A stretch of 64,000 bases of DNA from Lentzea albidocapillata subsp. violacea. Lineage in GTDB: Bacteria; Actinomycetota; Actinomycetes; Mycobacteriales; Pseudonocardiaceae. Under the pieces are notes generated by a model that had not been told where the DNA came from, made no database searches, and worked only from the letters and a program-made list of their open reading frames with translations. The stretch covers positions 248,001-312,000 of the forward strand of contig NZ_FNET01000004.1 of assembly GCF_900100275.1 (NCBI RefSeq), in the 5' to 3' direction. Position numbers and translations under genes: made by a program. Position 1 is the first letter of the stretch. Each line of letters opens with the position of its first letter. This document shows, one piece after another, positions 33,995 through 43,253 of this stretch.

Positions 33995-35464
33995 GTGGCT
34001 TACATCGCGGCGATAGACCAGGGCACGACGTCGTCCCGGTGCATCGTGTTCGACCAGGCCGGCGGGATCGTGTCGGTCGCTCAGCGGGAGCACCGCCAGA
34101 TCTTCCCGAAGCCGGGCTGGGTGGAGCACGACGCCTCCGAGATCTGGACGAACGTGCAGGCCGTCGTGCGCGACGCCCTATCTCACGCTTCTCTCTCGCT
34201 CGGTGACATCGCCGCGTTCGGCATCACGAACCAGCGCGAGACGACGGTCGTGTGGGACAAGGCGACCGGCGAGCCCGTACACAACGCGATCGTCTGGCAG
34301 GACACGCGCACGGACGCGTTGATCAGGCGGCTCGGCGACCAGGACAGGTTCCGCGAGCGCTCCGGCCTGCCGCTGGCGACCTACTTCTCCGGCCCGAAGC
34401 TGCGGTGGCTGCTCGACAACGTCGAAGGGCTGCGCGCACGGGCCGAACGCGGCGAGGTCCTGTTCGGCACCATGGACACCTGGCTGATCTGGAACCTGAC
34501 CGGCCGCCACGTCACCGACGTCACCAACGCCTCGCGCACCATGCTGATGAACCTGGAGACCCTCGACTGGGACCAGGAGCTGGTGGACGCGATGGACGTC
34601 CCGCGCGAGATGCTGCCCGAGATCCGGTCCTCCTCCGAGGTCTACGGCACCTACGAGGGCGTGCCCGTCGCGTCGGCGCTCGGTGACCAGCAGGCCGCGC
34701 TGTTCGGCCAGACCTGCTTCGAGCCCGGCGAAGGCAAGTGCACCTACGGCACGGGCGCGTTCCTGCTGATCAACACCGGCGGCAAGCCGGTGCACTCGCA
34801 GAACGGCCTGCTCACCACCGTGGGCTACCAGATCGGCGACCAGCCGGCCGCGTACGCGCTGGAAGGCGCCGTGGCTGTGACGGGCGCGCTGGTGCAGTGG
34901 TTCCGTGACAAGGTCGGGCTGATCTCGTCGGCGGCCGAGATCGAGACTCTCGCGCGCACGGTGGACGACAACGGCGGCGCGTACTTCGTGCCCGCGTTCT
35001 CGGGCCTCTTCGCACCGCACTGGCGCAGCGACGCGCGTGGCGTGATCGCCGGCCTGACGGGCTACATCTCGCGCGGGCACCTCGCACGGGCCGTGCTGGA
35101 GGCATCGGCCTGGCAGACGCGTGAGGTCGTGGACGCGATGAACGCCGATTCCGGTGTGGACCTCACAACGTTGCGCGTCGACGGCGGCATGACGGCGAAC
35201 AACCTGCTCATGCAGTTCCTGTCGGACGTGCTGGACGTGCCGGTGGTGCGCCCGATCGTGGCCGAGACGACGTGCCTGGGCGCGGCGTACGCGGCCGGTC
35301 TCGCGGTGGGCTACTGGAGCGGCACCGACGAACTGAAAGCCAACTGGCACAAGGCGGCCGAGTGGGAGCCGTCGATGGAACCGGCGGCGCGGGCTCGCGG
35401 CTACCGGAAGTGGAAGAAGGCGGTCGAGCGGACCGTCGGGTGGATGGACGAGGACGATGACTGA
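33995..35464 (+). CDS. glpK: Glycerol kinase
   Basis: FGGY-family kinase of 489 aa that phosphorylates glycerol to glycerol-3-phosphate. The N-terminal phosphate loop [11 protein letters not shown], the [10 protein letters not shown] substrate region, the [10 protein letters not shown] motif and the C-terminal [19 protein letters not shown] signature are all present. The GTG at 33995 has AGGGAG 5 bases upstream. The in-frame ATG at 33965 lies inside the operator. Its stop overlaps the glpD start by 8 bp. The next gene supplies the following step of glycerol catabolism. Confidence 0.96.
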   Translation: MAYIAAIDQGTTSSRCIVFDQAGGIVSVAQREHRQIFPKPGWVEHDASEIWTNVQAVVRDALSHASLSLGDIAAFGITNQRETTVVWDKATGEPVHNAIVWQDTRTDALIRRLGDQDRFRERSGLPLATYFSGPKLRWLLDNVEGLRARAERGEVLFGTMDTWLIWNLTGRHVTDVTNASRTMLMNLETLDWDQELVDAMDVPREMLPEIRSSSEVYGTYEGVPVASALGDQQAALFGQTCFEPGEGKCTYGTGAFLLINTGGKPVHSQNGLLTTVGYQIGDQPAAYALEGAVAVTGALVQWFRDKVGLISSAAEIETLARTVDDNGGAYFVPAFSGLFAPHWRSDARGVIAGLTGYISRGHLARAVLEASAWQTREVVDAMNADSGVDLTTLRVDGGMTANNLLMQFLSDVLDVPVVRPIVAETTCLGAAYAAGLAVGYWSGTDELKANWHKAAEWEPSMEPAARARGYRKWKKAVERTVGWMDEDDD

Positions 35465-36977
35465 CTCAACACAGCGAATCCGCGCTCGCGAAGAGCTGCA
35501 GCACGGCAAGTTCGACGTAGTCGTGATCGGCGGTGGCATCCTGGGCATCGCGACCACGTGGGCCGCGGCCCGTTCGGGGCTGCGGGTCGCGCTGGTCGAG
35601 AGCGGCGACTTCGCGGGCGCCACGTCGTCCGCGTCGTCCAAGCTCGTGCACGGCGGCCTGCGCTACCTCGCGATGGGCCCGTCGGCGGTGCCGATGGTGC
35701 ACGAGAACCACAAGGAACGCCGCGCGCTGGGCGACCACCTGGCCCCGCACCTGGTGCGCCCGTTGCCGTTCCTCGTCCCCGTCTACAAGGGCGGCCCGCA
35801 CAGCCGGTTCGTGCTGGGCGCGGGCGTCACGTTGTACTCCGCGCTGTCGGGCTTCGGCGACGGCATGGGGAAGGTGCTGTCGGCGCGCAGGGCCGCGGAG
35901 TGGGTGCCTGACCTGCGCGCCGACGGTCTGCGCGGTGCCGCGATGTACTACGACCACCAGATGAACGACAGCCGAGTGGCGATCACCGCCGCCCGCGCCG
36001 CCGCCGAGGCCGGTGCCGTGCTGCTCAACCACATCTCGGTCGTGGGCCTGCGCAGGACCGGCGGGCAGGTCACCGGTGTCGACCTGCGTGACTCGCTCGG
36101 CGAGTTCGGCGTGGACGCTCGCGTGGTGGTGAACGCGACCGGCCCGTGGCTCGATGTGCTGCGGCGCATGGAAGATCCCGCCGCCGACCCGTCGATCCGC
36201 CTGTCCAAGGGCTCGCACCTGGTGCTGAAGCAGACCTCGGAGTGGAAGGCCGCGCTGACGATCCCCGTCGACGACGTGCGCGTGTCGTTCGCGATCCCGT
36301 GGGAGGGCCACCTCCTGCTCGGCACCACCGACGAGGCCTACGAGGGCGACCCGGCTCAGGTCGCCTGCACCGACGCCGACATCGACCAGATCCTCGACGA
36401 GGCGGGCGTCGCGGTGTCCGGTTTGGACCGTGCGCGCATCGCGTACACGTTCGCGGGCTTGAGGGTTCTGCCCGGCGGCCCCGGCGACACCTCCCATGCC
36501 AAGCGCGAGACGGTGATCACCGCCGGCTCCGGCGGCATGATCAGCGTGGCCGGCGGCAAGTGGACGACGTTCCGCAAGATCGGCGCCACCGTCCTGGCCC
36601 GCGTGAACTCCGAACTAGGCCGCACCTTCGACGGCCCGCTCGACGGCGTGGCGCTGCCCGGCTCGGCGCAGCCCGACACCGTGGGTTCCGTGCTGGGCCA
36701 CGCTTTCGACGCGCTGCCCGACGACGTGGTCCGCCACCTCGCCACGCACTACGGCACGACGTCGCACGAGGTCGTCGCCCTCGGCCTGGAGAACCCGGCG
36801 CTGCTGGAGCGCGTCCATCCGGACGGCCCGGACATCTGGGCCCAGGTCGAGCACGCCCGCCGCACCGAGTGGGCGTCCGAAGTGGACGATGTGCTGCGCC
36901 GCCGCACCACCGTGATGGTGCGCGGGCTCGACTCCCCCGAGGTCCGTTCGCGGGTGTCGGAGCTGCTGGCTTCCTAG
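35457..36977 (+). CDS. glpD: Glycerol-3-phosphate dehydrogenase (FAD)
   Basis: Flavoprotein of 506 aa that oxidises glycerol-3-phosphate to dihydroxyacetone phosphate at the membrane. FAD motif [20 protein letters not shown] is near residue 22, and [12 protein letters not shown] near 60. [10 protein letters not shown] and [11 protein letters not shown] are conserved in the family, and a C-terminal cap domain follows. It is translationally coupled to glpK by an 8-bp overlap. Its TAG stop overlaps, on the opposite strand, the TAG of the next gene within one CTAG. Confidence 0.95.
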   Translation: MTDSTQRIRAREELQHGKFDVVVIGGGILGIATTWAAARSGLRVALVESGDFAGATSSASSKLVHGGLRYLAMGPSAVPMVHENHKERRALGDHLAPHLVRPLPFLVPVYKGGPHSRFVLGAGVTLYSALSGFGDGMGKVLSARRAAEWVPDLRADGLRGAAMYYDHQMNDSRVAITAARAAAEAGAVLLNHISVVGLRRTGGQVTGVDLRDSLGEFGVDARVVVNATGPWLDVLRRMEDPAADPSIRLSKGSHLVLKQTSEWKAALTIPVDDVRVSFAIPWEGHLLLGTTDEAYEGDPAQVACTDADIDQILDEAGVAVSGLDRARIAYTFAGLRVLPGGPGDTSHAKRETVITAGSGGMISVAGGKWTTFRKIGATVLARVNSELGRTFDGPLDGVALPGSAQPDTVGSVLGHAFDALPDDVVRHLATHYGTTSHEVVALGLENPALLERVHPDGPDIWAQVEHARRTEWASEVDDVLRRRTTVMVRGLDSPEVRSRVSELLAS

Positions 36978-37801
36978 AGTTTTAGGGCGCGTTCCACGAG
37001 GTAGTCGGCCAGTTCGGGTGCCGAGTGGAACGCGCTGCGCAGCGCCAGCGTCCCGTCGCAGCCGAGCACGACCTCTTCCCGTGACACCGCACGGTGTTCG
37101 AGGTGCAGTCCCTCCAGGTAGGCGTCGATGATCGCCTCGCGCACGGGCGGCAGGCGGGCGACCGCCATCCGTCCCGCCTGCGCGAGCCCCACGAGCAGCT
37201 GACCGAGGTCCGCGCCGACCGGGCACGGGCACTGCCAGGCCACGTCGATCACGACGAACGACTCCGGGTCTTCGACCGGCACCAGCAGGTTCTGCGGGCA
37301 CGCGTCGTTGTGCCCGGTCGCCTGCGGCAGGGCCTCCAGCCGCGCCAGCAGTTCAGGAATCCGGCGGGCGAGCGGCGAGCAGTCCGGCCGCAGGAACGCC
37401 TCCCTGACCAGCCTTCCCTCGTACAGCACCCGCAACGCCCTGCCCGGCGCGCCGCCGAACCTGCGCCCCGCCCACCGGCCGAGCGCCAGCGCGGCCCGCC
37501 GAAATCTCGGCAGGTCCCACTCCACGTCCGCGCAGCGCACGTCCTCCAGCCACAACGCGATCCGGTCGCCGAGGTCGTCCACCCGCAGCACGCGCGGCCG
37601 GCGGAAACCGGGCGGCAAGGCGAAGTCCGACAGCAGGAAGTCCGCCTCGTCGCGCCACGGGAAGTCGCCGACCACGTCGCTCAGCTCCGCCGGGATGTGC
37701 GGCCGTCGCAGAACCTTCACGAACGTCGACTCCCCCGCCGACACCACCCGGTAGACCGCCGCCGTCGTCAGTGCGACCGGGTCGAACGCCACCGGCACCA
37801 C
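36974..37801 (-). CDS. APH-like phosphotransferase/kinase
   Basis: Protein of 275 aa with the aminoglycoside-phosphotransferase/choline-kinase fold. The catalytic loop is ATGHNDACPQNLLVP (His-x-Asp-x4-Asn pattern) and the metal-binding Asp lies in FVVIDVAWQ. The substrate is unknown; many such proteins are annotated from fold alone. I placed the start at GTG 37801, 5 bases beyond the stop of the upstream MarR gene, implying co-transcription. The longer open frame would overlap MarR by 88 bp. No resistance function should be assumed. Confidence 0.7.
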   Translation of the reverse strand: MVPVAFDPVALTTAAVYRVVSAGESTFVKVLRRPHIPAELSDVVGDFPWRDEADFLLSDFALPPGFRRPRVLRVDDLGDRIALWLEDVRCADVEWDLPRFRRAALALGRWAGRRFGGAPGRALRVLYEGRLVREAFLRPDCSPLARRIPELLARLEALPQATGHNDACPQNLLVPVEDPESFVVIDVAWQCPCPVGADLGQLLVGLAQAGRMAVARLPPVREAIIDAYLEGLHLEHRAVSREEVVLGCDGTLALRSAFHSAPELADYLVERALKL

Positions 37802-37806
37802 CCGGG

Positions 37807-38226
37807 TCAGCGGTACGGGTCGGTGATCTCGCCGAGCATCTCCAGCGCCTCGCGCAGCTGTGCCATGCGGCGCTTGCCGATGTGCTGTTCCCACTCCGCC
37901 TCCATCCTGGCCATCTCCTCGTTCGCGACGGGTACCGCGAACTTCGCCTTCTCCGTCACGCGCACCAGCCGCGCCCTGCCGTCCGTCGGGTCGGGGACCC
38001 GTTCCAGGTAGCCGGCCTGCTCCAGCTGGTCCACCAGGAAACCGGCGGTCTGCTTCGTCACCTGGGCCGCCTCCGCGAGCTCCGTGAGCCGCGTTCCCTC
38101 CGGGCCGACGCGCATGAGCACCCGTGCCTGCGCCTGCGTCACCTCGAAGCCCGCGTTGACGACGGCGGCCAGCATGCGGTTCTCCACATAGCGGTTCGGA
38201 ATGAAGAGCAGCAGACCGATGTTCAC
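37807..38226 (-). CDS. MarR-family transcriptional regulator
   Basis: Regulator of 139 aa with the winged-helix core LTELAEAAQVTKQTAGFLVDQLEQAGYLERVPDPTDGRARLV, divided between the recognition helix (about residues 50-70) and the wing (about 75-88). The start is GTG with AAGGGG upstream. It is divergent from the DinB-like gene at 38304, and an 11-bp inverted repeat spans the shared promoter. It probably regulates itself, the kinase gene behind it, and the divergent gene. Confidence 0.88.
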   Translation of the reverse strand: MNIGLLLFIPNRYVENRMLAAVVNAGFEVTQAQARVLMRVGPEGTRLTELAEAAQVTKQTAGFLVDQLEQAGYLERVPDPTDGRARLVRVTEKAKFAVPVANEEMARMEAEWEQHIGKRRMAQLREALEMLGEITDPYR

Positions 38227-38236
38227 TCTCGCGCCC

Positions 38237-38291
38237 CTTGTTTTAGTCAGATTCTCTGATTAAAGTAGTCAGTCACTCGAACTAAAACAAG
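38237..38291. promoter_or_regulatory. Divergent promoter with MarR-type operators
   Basis: Perfect 11-bp arms CTTGTTTTAGT (38237-38247) and ACTAAAACAAG (38281-38291) flank an inner palindrome TCAGA-TTC-TCTGA (38247-38259). The AT-rich stretch between divergent marR and DinB-like genes is where both promoters should lie. Confidence 0.6.
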
Positions 38292-38303
38292 AGGAGGACG
38301 GCC

Positions 38304-38912
38304 ATGGACGACACCCAGATTTGGCAGACGATCGACTCCGAGCGCGCGGCGACGGCGGACCTGCTCGCCGGACTCACCGACGTCGAGTGGACCTACCCGT
38401 CGCTCTGTGAGGGCTGGACGGTGCGCGAGGTCGCCGCCCACCTGTCGCTCGCGCACCGGATCAACGTCGGCAAGGCGTTCAAGGCGTTCGTCCGGGCTCG
38501 CGGGAGCTTCAACCGCATGATCGACCAGACCGCGCGCGACGAGGCACGCAGACCGGCCGCCGAACTCGTCGCGGAACTGCGCGGCGCAGTCGGGCACCAC
38601 CGGCTCGCGCCCGGCCAGACCCTCAAGAACGCGCTGATGGACACCATGGTCCACACCCAGGACATGGCGCTGCCGCTCGGCATCGAACGCCACATGCCCC
38701 TCGACGCCGCCGTGGTCGCGGCGGACGACGTGTGGCGGATCGGGTTCCCGTTCCACGCGCGCCGCAGGCTGGCCGGGCACCGGCTCGTCGCCACCGACGC
38801 CGACTGGGCCGTCGGCGAGGGTGCCGAGATCAGCGGGCCGATCGAGGCACTCCTGATGCTCCTCGCCGGGCGCACCGCGACGATCCCGCGACTGACCGGC
38901 ATCAAGGCCTGA
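38304..38912 (+). CDS. Mycothiol-dependent maleylpyruvate isomerase/DinB-like protein
   Basis: Protein of 202 aa with the four-helix DinB/MDMPI N-terminal fold. LCEGWTVREVAAHLSLAHR (about residues 35-53) is the conserved region with a metal-ligand His, and DTMVHTQDMALPLG (about 113-126) carries the later His. Family members act as metal-dependent thiol (mycothiol or bacillithiol) transferases. The actual reaction is unknown here. A GAGGAGG site precedes the ATG. Expression is probably controlled by the divergent MarR. Its 3' end overlaps the GNAT gene by 11 bp. Confidence 0.8.
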   Translation: MDDTQIWQTIDSERAATADLLAGLTDVEWTYPSLCEGWTVREVAAHLSLAHRINVGKAFKAFVRARGSFNRMIDQTARDEARRPAAELVAELRGAVGHHRLAPGQTLKNALMDTMVHTQDMALPLGIERHMPLDAAVVAADDVWRIGFPFHARRRLAGHRLVATDADWAVGEGAEISGPIEALLMLLAGRTATIPRLTGIKA

Positions 38913-39444
38913 GTTCGCGCACCATCCTGCGGCACACATGGACGCGCTCGAACCGTTGGCGCATCTCAGCTTCCCGCTCGATCCGGGCGTGCAGCAACGC
39001 CCCGGCCGGCACCAGCCCGTGCCTCGCGGTGAGCACCGTGCCGAGCTCGTCGGCGGACGCGTGCACGTGCAGGTAGCGCTCCGACTCCGTGAAACCGTTG
39101 CGCGCGAACCAGTCCAGCGCAGGCCCGTCCTCCCGGGTCCAGGCGTCGAGTGTCCGCACCCCGCACCGCTCCAGCCGCGGCACCGCCTCCGCGAGCAGCG
39201 CCGTCGCGATCCCCTCGCCCTGGCGGTCGGGATGCACCACCACCGTGTCGATGGTGGCGCCCGCGCCGGGCACCGACACGTCCAGGATTCCAGCGATCAC
39301 GTCGCCGTCGAGCGCGACGAGCTCCAGGTCCGTCCGGCGCTTGGCCTGCCAGACATCGTCGAAGTGGTTCGTCGCGAGGAATCCGAGCACCCGGCACCTC
39401 AGCCAGGACGCCTCGTCGCCCGGTTCGTAGTTCCTGACCTCCAC
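38902..39444 (-). CDS. GNAT-family N-acetyltransferase
   Basis: About 180 aa. The acetyl-CoA-binding motif A is seen as TIDTVVVHPDRQGEGIATALLAEAVPRLE, with the Gln/Arg-x-x-Gly-x-Gly/Ala signature in RQGEGIA, followed by the motif-B region WFARNGFTESERYLHV. The acceptor substrate is unknown. The open frame extends to 39528, but the family fold begins at VEVRNYEPGDEASW, so I chose GTG 39444. The upstream site is weak and the start is therefore uncertain. Confidence 0.78.
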   Translation of the reverse strand: MEVRNYEPGDEASWLRCRVLGFLATNHFDDVWQAKRRTDLELVALDGDVIAGILDVSVPGAGATIDTVVVHPDRQGEGIATALLAEAVPRLERCGVRTLDAWTREDGPALDWFARNGFTESERYLHVHASADELGTVLTARHGLVPAGALLHARIEREAEMRQRFERVHVCRRMVRELRP

Positions 39445-39638
39445 GGGCCGCCCCGGCGTGCCCCTGGACCTGCCCGACGCCCCCAGCAAGCGCACTTCCC
39501 CAGGTCGCCCCGGCGCGGCGTCCACCACTAGTCCCCCAGTCCACTACCCGCCGGACGTCTCCGACACAGTCCAGCGTTCCTGATGCCCGACCCGCACGCA
39601 CGCCTGTTTCCGCGTCACCGTTTGCCAGGTACATACCC

Positions 39639-39650
39639 AGTATGCATACT
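39639..39650. promoter_or_regulatory. PadR operator/promoter
   Basis: AGTATGCATACT is a perfect 12-bp palindrome ending 8 bases before the padR ATG. It overlaps a CATACT -10-like box and lies within a wider ACAT...ATGT frame (39631-39662). Autoregulation and a leaderless start are likely. Confidence 0.6.
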
Positions 39651-39658
39651 CAGTACGC

Positions 39659-40174
39659 ATGTCGGTCAAACACGGTCTGCTAGCGCTCCTGGAGCGCGCC
39701 CCCATGTACGGCTACCAGCTGCGGACGGCGTTCGACTCGGCCACCGGCGGCACCTGGCCGTTGAACATCGGGCAGGTCTACACGACGTTGTCCCGCCTGG
39801 AACGCGACGATCTGGTGGCCGCCCTCCCCGAGAACGAGGGCCAGCGGCCCTACAAGATCACCCCGCACGGCCGGAACGAGCTAAAAAAGTGGTTCGCCAC
39901 ACCCGTCCAACGCAGCGACCGCCCCCGTGACGAGGTGGCGATCAAACTCGCCCTAGCCATCACCACACCGGGCGTAGACGTCGCCAAGGTAGTGATGACC
40001 CAGCGCACAGCCACCATGCGCACACTGCAGGAGTACACGAGACTCAAGACCCAGCCGGGCGACCTGCCGTGGCTGCTAGTACTAGACGCGATGATCTTCC
40101 AGGGCGAGGCCGAACTGCGCTGGCTAGACCACTGCGAGGCAAGCCTGCTGCGCTACGTCCCCGGTACCAGCTAG
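39659..40174 (+). CDS. PadR-family transcriptional regulator
   Basis: Regulator of 171 aa. The N-terminal winged helix HGLLALLERAPMYGYQLRTAF (residues 5-25), with IGQVYTTLSRLERDDLV and the wing, defines the PadR family. The C-terminal helical dimerisation domain (Vir_act_alpha_C type) follows. PadR genes of this kind often control an adjacent ABC exporter. Here the next 250 bp hold only the decayed remains of an ABC ATPase, so its original target may be gone. Confidence 0.88.
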   Translation: MSVKHGLLALLERAPMYGYQLRTAFDSATGGTWPLNIGQVYTTLSRLERDDLVAALPENEGQRPYKITPHGRNELKKWFATPVQRSDRPRDEVAIKLALAITTPGVDVAKVVMTQRTATMRTLQEYTRLKTQPGDLPWLLVLDAMIFQGEAELRWLDHCEASLLRYVPGTS

Positions 40175-40189
40175 ACAGCGGTCAACACC

Positions 40190-40446
40190 CACGACGGCCA
40201 CGCCGACAGATTCCCCAGGGGAAACGTCCGGCGGCCAGCAGCAACGGGCGGGCATCGCCCGCGCCCTGACCGGCGAACACCACCTCGTCCTCGCCGACGA
40301 ACCGACCTCAACTCCCGCACCGGCGAGACGACGGTGCTCCGCCCGCTCCGCTCCAAGGCGGACGCACCACCGTCCCGTTCACGCACGACGCCCGCCACGC
40401 CGCACCTTCTTCCCCGTTCCCGCCTGCAGATCGAGCGCCGCGCCTA
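40190..40446 (+). pseudogene. Remnant of an ABC transporter ATPase gene
   Basis: Conserved C-terminal motifs of a LolD/MacB-type ATPase appear in different reading frames. ETSGGQQQRAGIARAL and HLVLADEPT (ABC signature and Walker B) lie in one frame (from 40221). DLNSRTGETTVL (D-loop) is in a second frame, and GGRTTVPFTHDARHAA (H-loop) in a third. DRFP just upstream is again shifted. The N-terminal half with Walker A is missing. It sits directly behind padR, its likely former partner, and is clearly non-functional. Confidence 0.75.
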
Positions 40447-40456
40447 GGCTCGACCC

Positions 40457-41089
40457 ATGACCACCTTCGCCATAGCGCACGGAGGGGGCGACGTCGGCTG
40501 GTCGTGGCACCTGGTAGCAGAAGCCTTGCAGGCCAAGGGCCACACAGTCGTCGCCCCCGACCTCCCCATCGAAGACGAGTCGAAAGACCTCACAGACTGG
40601 GCACGAACGCTGACCGACGCCCTACCGTCCACAGAGGACGTAATAGTGGTGGGCCACTCTTTCGGCGGCTTCGTGGCCCCGCTGGCCGCGGCCACCATCA
40701 ACGCCAAGGCCCTGATCTACGTAACGGCAATGCTTCCCACCCCAGGCGAAGCGCCAGGCGACTGGTGGGACAACACCGGCCACACCGACTCGGGCCTGGA
40801 GGACAAGTTCTTCCACGACGTCCCCGCTGACCTGGCCGCGGAGGCGCAGAAGCGGGAACGCGGCATGTCCGAGAACTCGATGGCCAAGCCCTGGCCGTTG
40901 GACAAGATGCCGGACGTACCCACGCACTTCATCCTGTGCACGGAAGACCGGTTCTTCACCCCGGACTTCATGCGCAAGGTGGTGGCCGACCGGCTGGGCA
41001 TCGAGCCGGTGGAACTGGCCGCAGGCCACTGCGCGTCACTGAGCAAGCCACAAGAACTAGCAGACCTACTAACAACCTACGCGAGATAA
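40457..41089 (+). CDS. Small alpha/beta hydrolase
   Basis: Protein of 210 aa. The N-terminal HGGGDVGWSW oxyanion region (about residue 8) and the nucleophile elbow VGHSFGG (about 65-71) are present. The acid lies in LCTEDRFF and the catalytic His in AGHCASLSKP close to the C-terminus. It resembles short salicylate-esterase/MenH-like hydrolases, but the substrate is unknown. TAGGCT ends 6 bases before the ATG with no ribosome-binding site, so a leaderless message is likely. Confidence 0.85.
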   Translation: MTTFAIAHGGGDVGWSWHLVAEALQAKGHTVVAPDLPIEDESKDLTDWARTLTDALPSTEDVIVVGHSFGGFVAPLAAATINAKALIYVTAMLPTPGEAPGDWWDNTGHTDSGLEDKFFHDVPADLAAEAQKRERGMSENSMAKPWPLDKMPDVPTHFILCTEDRFFTPDFMRKVVADRLGIEPVELAAGHCASLSKPQELADLLTTYAR

Positions 41090-41110
41090 CAACACAGCAG
41101 CCCACAAACC

Positions 41111-41198
41111 CGCGACGCCGCAGGCGAGCCGTCCTCCCCACGCGAGGCCGCAGGCGAGCCGTCCTCCCCCGCGAGGCCGAAGGCGAGCCGTCCTTACC
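41111..41198. repeat. Three tandem copies of a ~30-bp GC-rich unit
   Basis: Units at 41111-41140, 41141-41170 and 41171-41198 share the core GAGGCCGCAGGCGAGCCGTC with few changes. They lie in the 468-bp gene-free stretch between the hydrolase and prcA, next to the large palindrome. There are no unique spacers, so this is not a CRISPR array. Confidence 0.8.
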
Positions 41199-41210
41199 AA
41201 ACGGGCCAGG

Positions 41211-41350
41211 CGGTGGGGTCCCATCACGAGTCGCGCCATAGCTCTTGCTGCATGTGAGAAGGGGTGTCAACTCGACACGCTTTTCGTCGAGTTGACACCC
41301 CTTCTCACATGTGGCCCGCTCTTGGCTCGGCTCGTGATGGGACCCCACCG
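41211..41350. repeat. 140-bp nested palindrome (MITE/REP-like element)
   Basis: The outer arms, 41211-41230 and 41331-41350, are a perfect 20-bp inverted repeat. The inner arms, 41251-41276 and 41286-41311, are a perfect 26-bp inverted repeat around a 9-base loop. The 19-20 bp between arms on each side are only partly complementary. Short open frames across it are by-products of the palindrome. No transposase is present. It could be a miniature inverted-repeat element or a strong bidirectional transcription barrier. The rest of the gap (41351-41535) shows nothing recognisable. Confidence 0.8.
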
Positions 41351-41535
41351 CCAACGCAACTCTCTAAGCACCAGGCAGCCGCCCAAACCAACCGGCGTGC
41401 CATCAACCCGCAGGCGGCGCTACCCCCTGATCAGATTGCCGGGGTCTGGGGCAGAGCCCCAGAAAACGCACGCAACCGCAACCCACCAAAGCAACAGGCC
41501 CCCAGCACCAGCCAGGGGCCAATCGCGGCAAAAAC

Positions 41536-41579
41536 CTACTTGGACTCGTCGTCCGACCTACTTGGACTCGTCGTCCGAC
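41536..41579. repeat. 22-bp direct duplication at the prcA 3' end
   Basis: 41536-41557 and 41558-41579 are identical 22-bp tandem copies. The second copy encodes the last codons and stop of prcA (SDDESK, TAG). The first repeats them beyond the stop, a footprint of slippage or repair. Confidence 0.85.
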
Positions 41580-42322
41580 GGCAGCTCAACATCCTCAACA
41601 GCCTTGCCACCCTTGGTAGGCGCAGGCATCAACCCATCCAAAGCAGCCCCAGCGATCCGCCGGAACGCCCGCCGAGGCCGAGCCCTCTCCAGCACCGCGA
41701 CCTCGAGCTTAGCGGCGGGAAGGATCTCAGCGGCCCCGTTCTGAGTGGACGGAGACCCGGCAGACAAGGCCCGAACAGCAACCGGAACGGCCTCAGCCAG
41801 CGAAAGCCCGTCGGCGAAGGCTTCCTTCAACGCCGTGTTGGCGGCGTCGACGGTGCCACCCATCACGATGTACTGCGGCTCGTCCACGATGGACCCGTCG
41901 TACGTCAGCCGGTACAACGTGTCCGTGGCGGAGGTGTCGCCCACCTCGGCGACGGCGATCTCCACCTCGAAGGGCTTGATCTGCTCGGTGAAGTAGGTGC
42001 CGAGCGTGGTGGCGTAGACGTTCGCCAGCGAACGGGAAGTGACGTCGCGCGGGTCGTTCTGGTACCCGCGGACGTCGGCGAACCGGATTCCGGCCTGGCG
42101 GAGGTTCTCGAACTCGCTGTAGCGGCCCACCGCGGCGAAGCCGATGCGGTCGTAGATCTCCGAGACCTTGTGCAGCGTGCTGGAGGGATTTTCCGCGACG
42201 AAGAGAATGCCGTCGGCGTACTTGAGCACGATGACGCTGCGACCCCTGGCGATGCCCTTGCGGGCGTACTCCGAGCGGTCGCGCATCACCTGCTCCGCCG
42301 ATGCGTACAGCGGCATCGTCAT
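41558..42322 (-). CDS. prcA: 20S proteasome alpha subunit PrcA
   Basis: Outer-ring gating subunit of the bacterial 20S proteasome, 254 aa. The N-terminal gate and H0 helix region [22 protein letters not shown], followed by [17 protein letters not shown], matches actinobacterial PrcA. It lacks the catalytic N-terminal Thr. The acidic C-terminal tail is variable in the family. ATG 42322 has AGGAG 8 bases upstream; the longer open frame to 42499 overlaps prcB and was rejected. It follows prcB after 34 bp as part of the pup-prcB-prcA operon. Confidence 0.95.
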   Translation of the reverse strand: MTMPLYASAEQVMRDRSEYARKGIARGRSVIVLKYADGILFVAENPSSTLHKVSEIYDRIGFAAVGRYSEFENLRQAGIRFADVRGYQNDPRDVTSRSLANVYATTLGTYFTEQIKPFEVEIAVAEVGDTSATDTLYRLTYDGSIVDEPQYIVMGGTVDAANTALKEAFADGLSLAEAVPVAVRALSAGSPSTQNGAAEILPAAKLEVAVLERARPRRAFRRIAGAALDGLMPAPTKGGKAVEDVELPSDDESK

Positions 42323-42356
42323 GGGTGGTGCTCCTGACGTCGAACCTGTGGGGGAC

Positions 42357-43205
42357 TCAGCCTGCGGGGCGGGACCGGCGGCCTTCGACGACCGTGTTGG
42401 CGATCGTGGCGACCTGGGGTTCCGGCACCTCGACGGCACCGTCGGCGCCGTTGATGGTGACCACGATCGGGTAGAGACGGCGGACCGGGTCCGGGCCACC
42501 TGTCGCCGAGTCGTCGTCCGCCGCGTCGTAGAGGGCTTCGACGACGGAACGGATCGCGGCTTCGACGTCCGCGTCCGGATCGTAGAGCTTCTTGAGCGCC
42601 GACTTCGCGAACAGCGAGCCCGAGCCGACGGCCTGGTAGCCCTGCGACTCCTCGTAGCGGCCGCCGGTGACGTCGTAGGACACGATGCGGCCGGCGCGGT
42701 CCGAGTCGGTGGCCGAGGTGTCGTACCCGGCGAAGAGGGGCACCACGGCGAGGCCGGCCATGGCCGCGTCGAGGTTGCCCCTGATCATCGCCGAGAGGCG
42801 GTTCGCCTTGCCGTCCAGCGACAGCGGCACGCCCTCGATCTTCTCGTAGTGGCGCAGCTCCACCGTGTACAGGCGCACGATCTCGATCGCGATGCCGGCC
42901 GTGCCCGCGATGCCGACGGCCGAGTGGTCGTCGGTCACGAAGACCTTCTTCATGTCGCGCTGGGCGATCACGTTGCCCATCGTCGCGCGCCGGTCGCCGG
43001 CGATCACGACACCACCCTTGTAGGTGGCCGCGACGATCGTCGTCCCGTGCGGGGCCTGGACGGTCCCCTCCGGGAGCTTCCGGCCACTAGGCAGCATGTC
43101 GGGTGCCTGTGCCCGCAGGAAGTCCGTGAACGACGACGAGCCCGGCGTGAGGTACGCCGAGGGCAGCGCCGCGGCCGGGTAACGCCCGGTCGAGCTGTTG
43201 TCCAT
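42357..43205 (-). CDS. prcB: 20S proteasome beta subunit PrcB
   Basis: Catalytic subunit, 282 aa. A 54-residue propeptide containing [18 protein letters not shown] precedes the autocatalytic junction HG/TTIVAA, which exposes the nucleophile Thr55. GDRRATMGN (Asp and Arg near the active site) and the catalytic Lys region are present. ATG 43205 gives a propeptide length close to mycobacterial PrcB. A TTG at 43238 would add 11 residues and cannot be excluded. It lies downstream of pup after about 48 bp. Confidence 0.94.
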   Translation of the reverse strand: MDNSSTGRYPAAALPSAYLTPGSSSFTDFLRAQAPDMLPSGRKLPEGTVQAPHGTTIVAATYKGGVVIAGDRRATMGNVIAQRDMKKVFVTDDHSAVGIAGTAGIAIEIVRLYTVELRHYEKIEGVPLSLDGKANRLSAMIRGNLDAAMAGLAVVPLFAGYDTSATDSDRAGRIVSYDVTGGRYEESQGYQAVGSGSLFAKSALKKLYDPDADVEAAIRSVVEALYDAADDDSATGGPDPVRRLYPIVVTINGADGAVEVPEPQVATIANTVVEGRRSRPAG

Positions 43206-43253
43206 GTGTTGGTTGTTCTCCCGTCCCGAGTTGGTCAACAGGCCCCCGAAGGC

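Noticed and set aside
36974..37894. Aminoglycoside resistance gene
   Set aside because: Only the general APH/kinase fold motifs are present, with no sequence feature of a known resistance enzyme. It sits behind a marR gene as a generic small-molecule kinase.
41111..41198. CRISPR array
   Set aside because: Only three contiguous repeat units without spacers, and no cas gene in the window. The Cas4-like RecB nuclease at 60978 is a housekeeping-type neighbour of trmI.
40968..41354. Open frames spanning the tandem repeats and the large palindrome
   Set aside because: Both strands encode similar short peptides because the DNA is palindromic; the repeat element is the better explanation.
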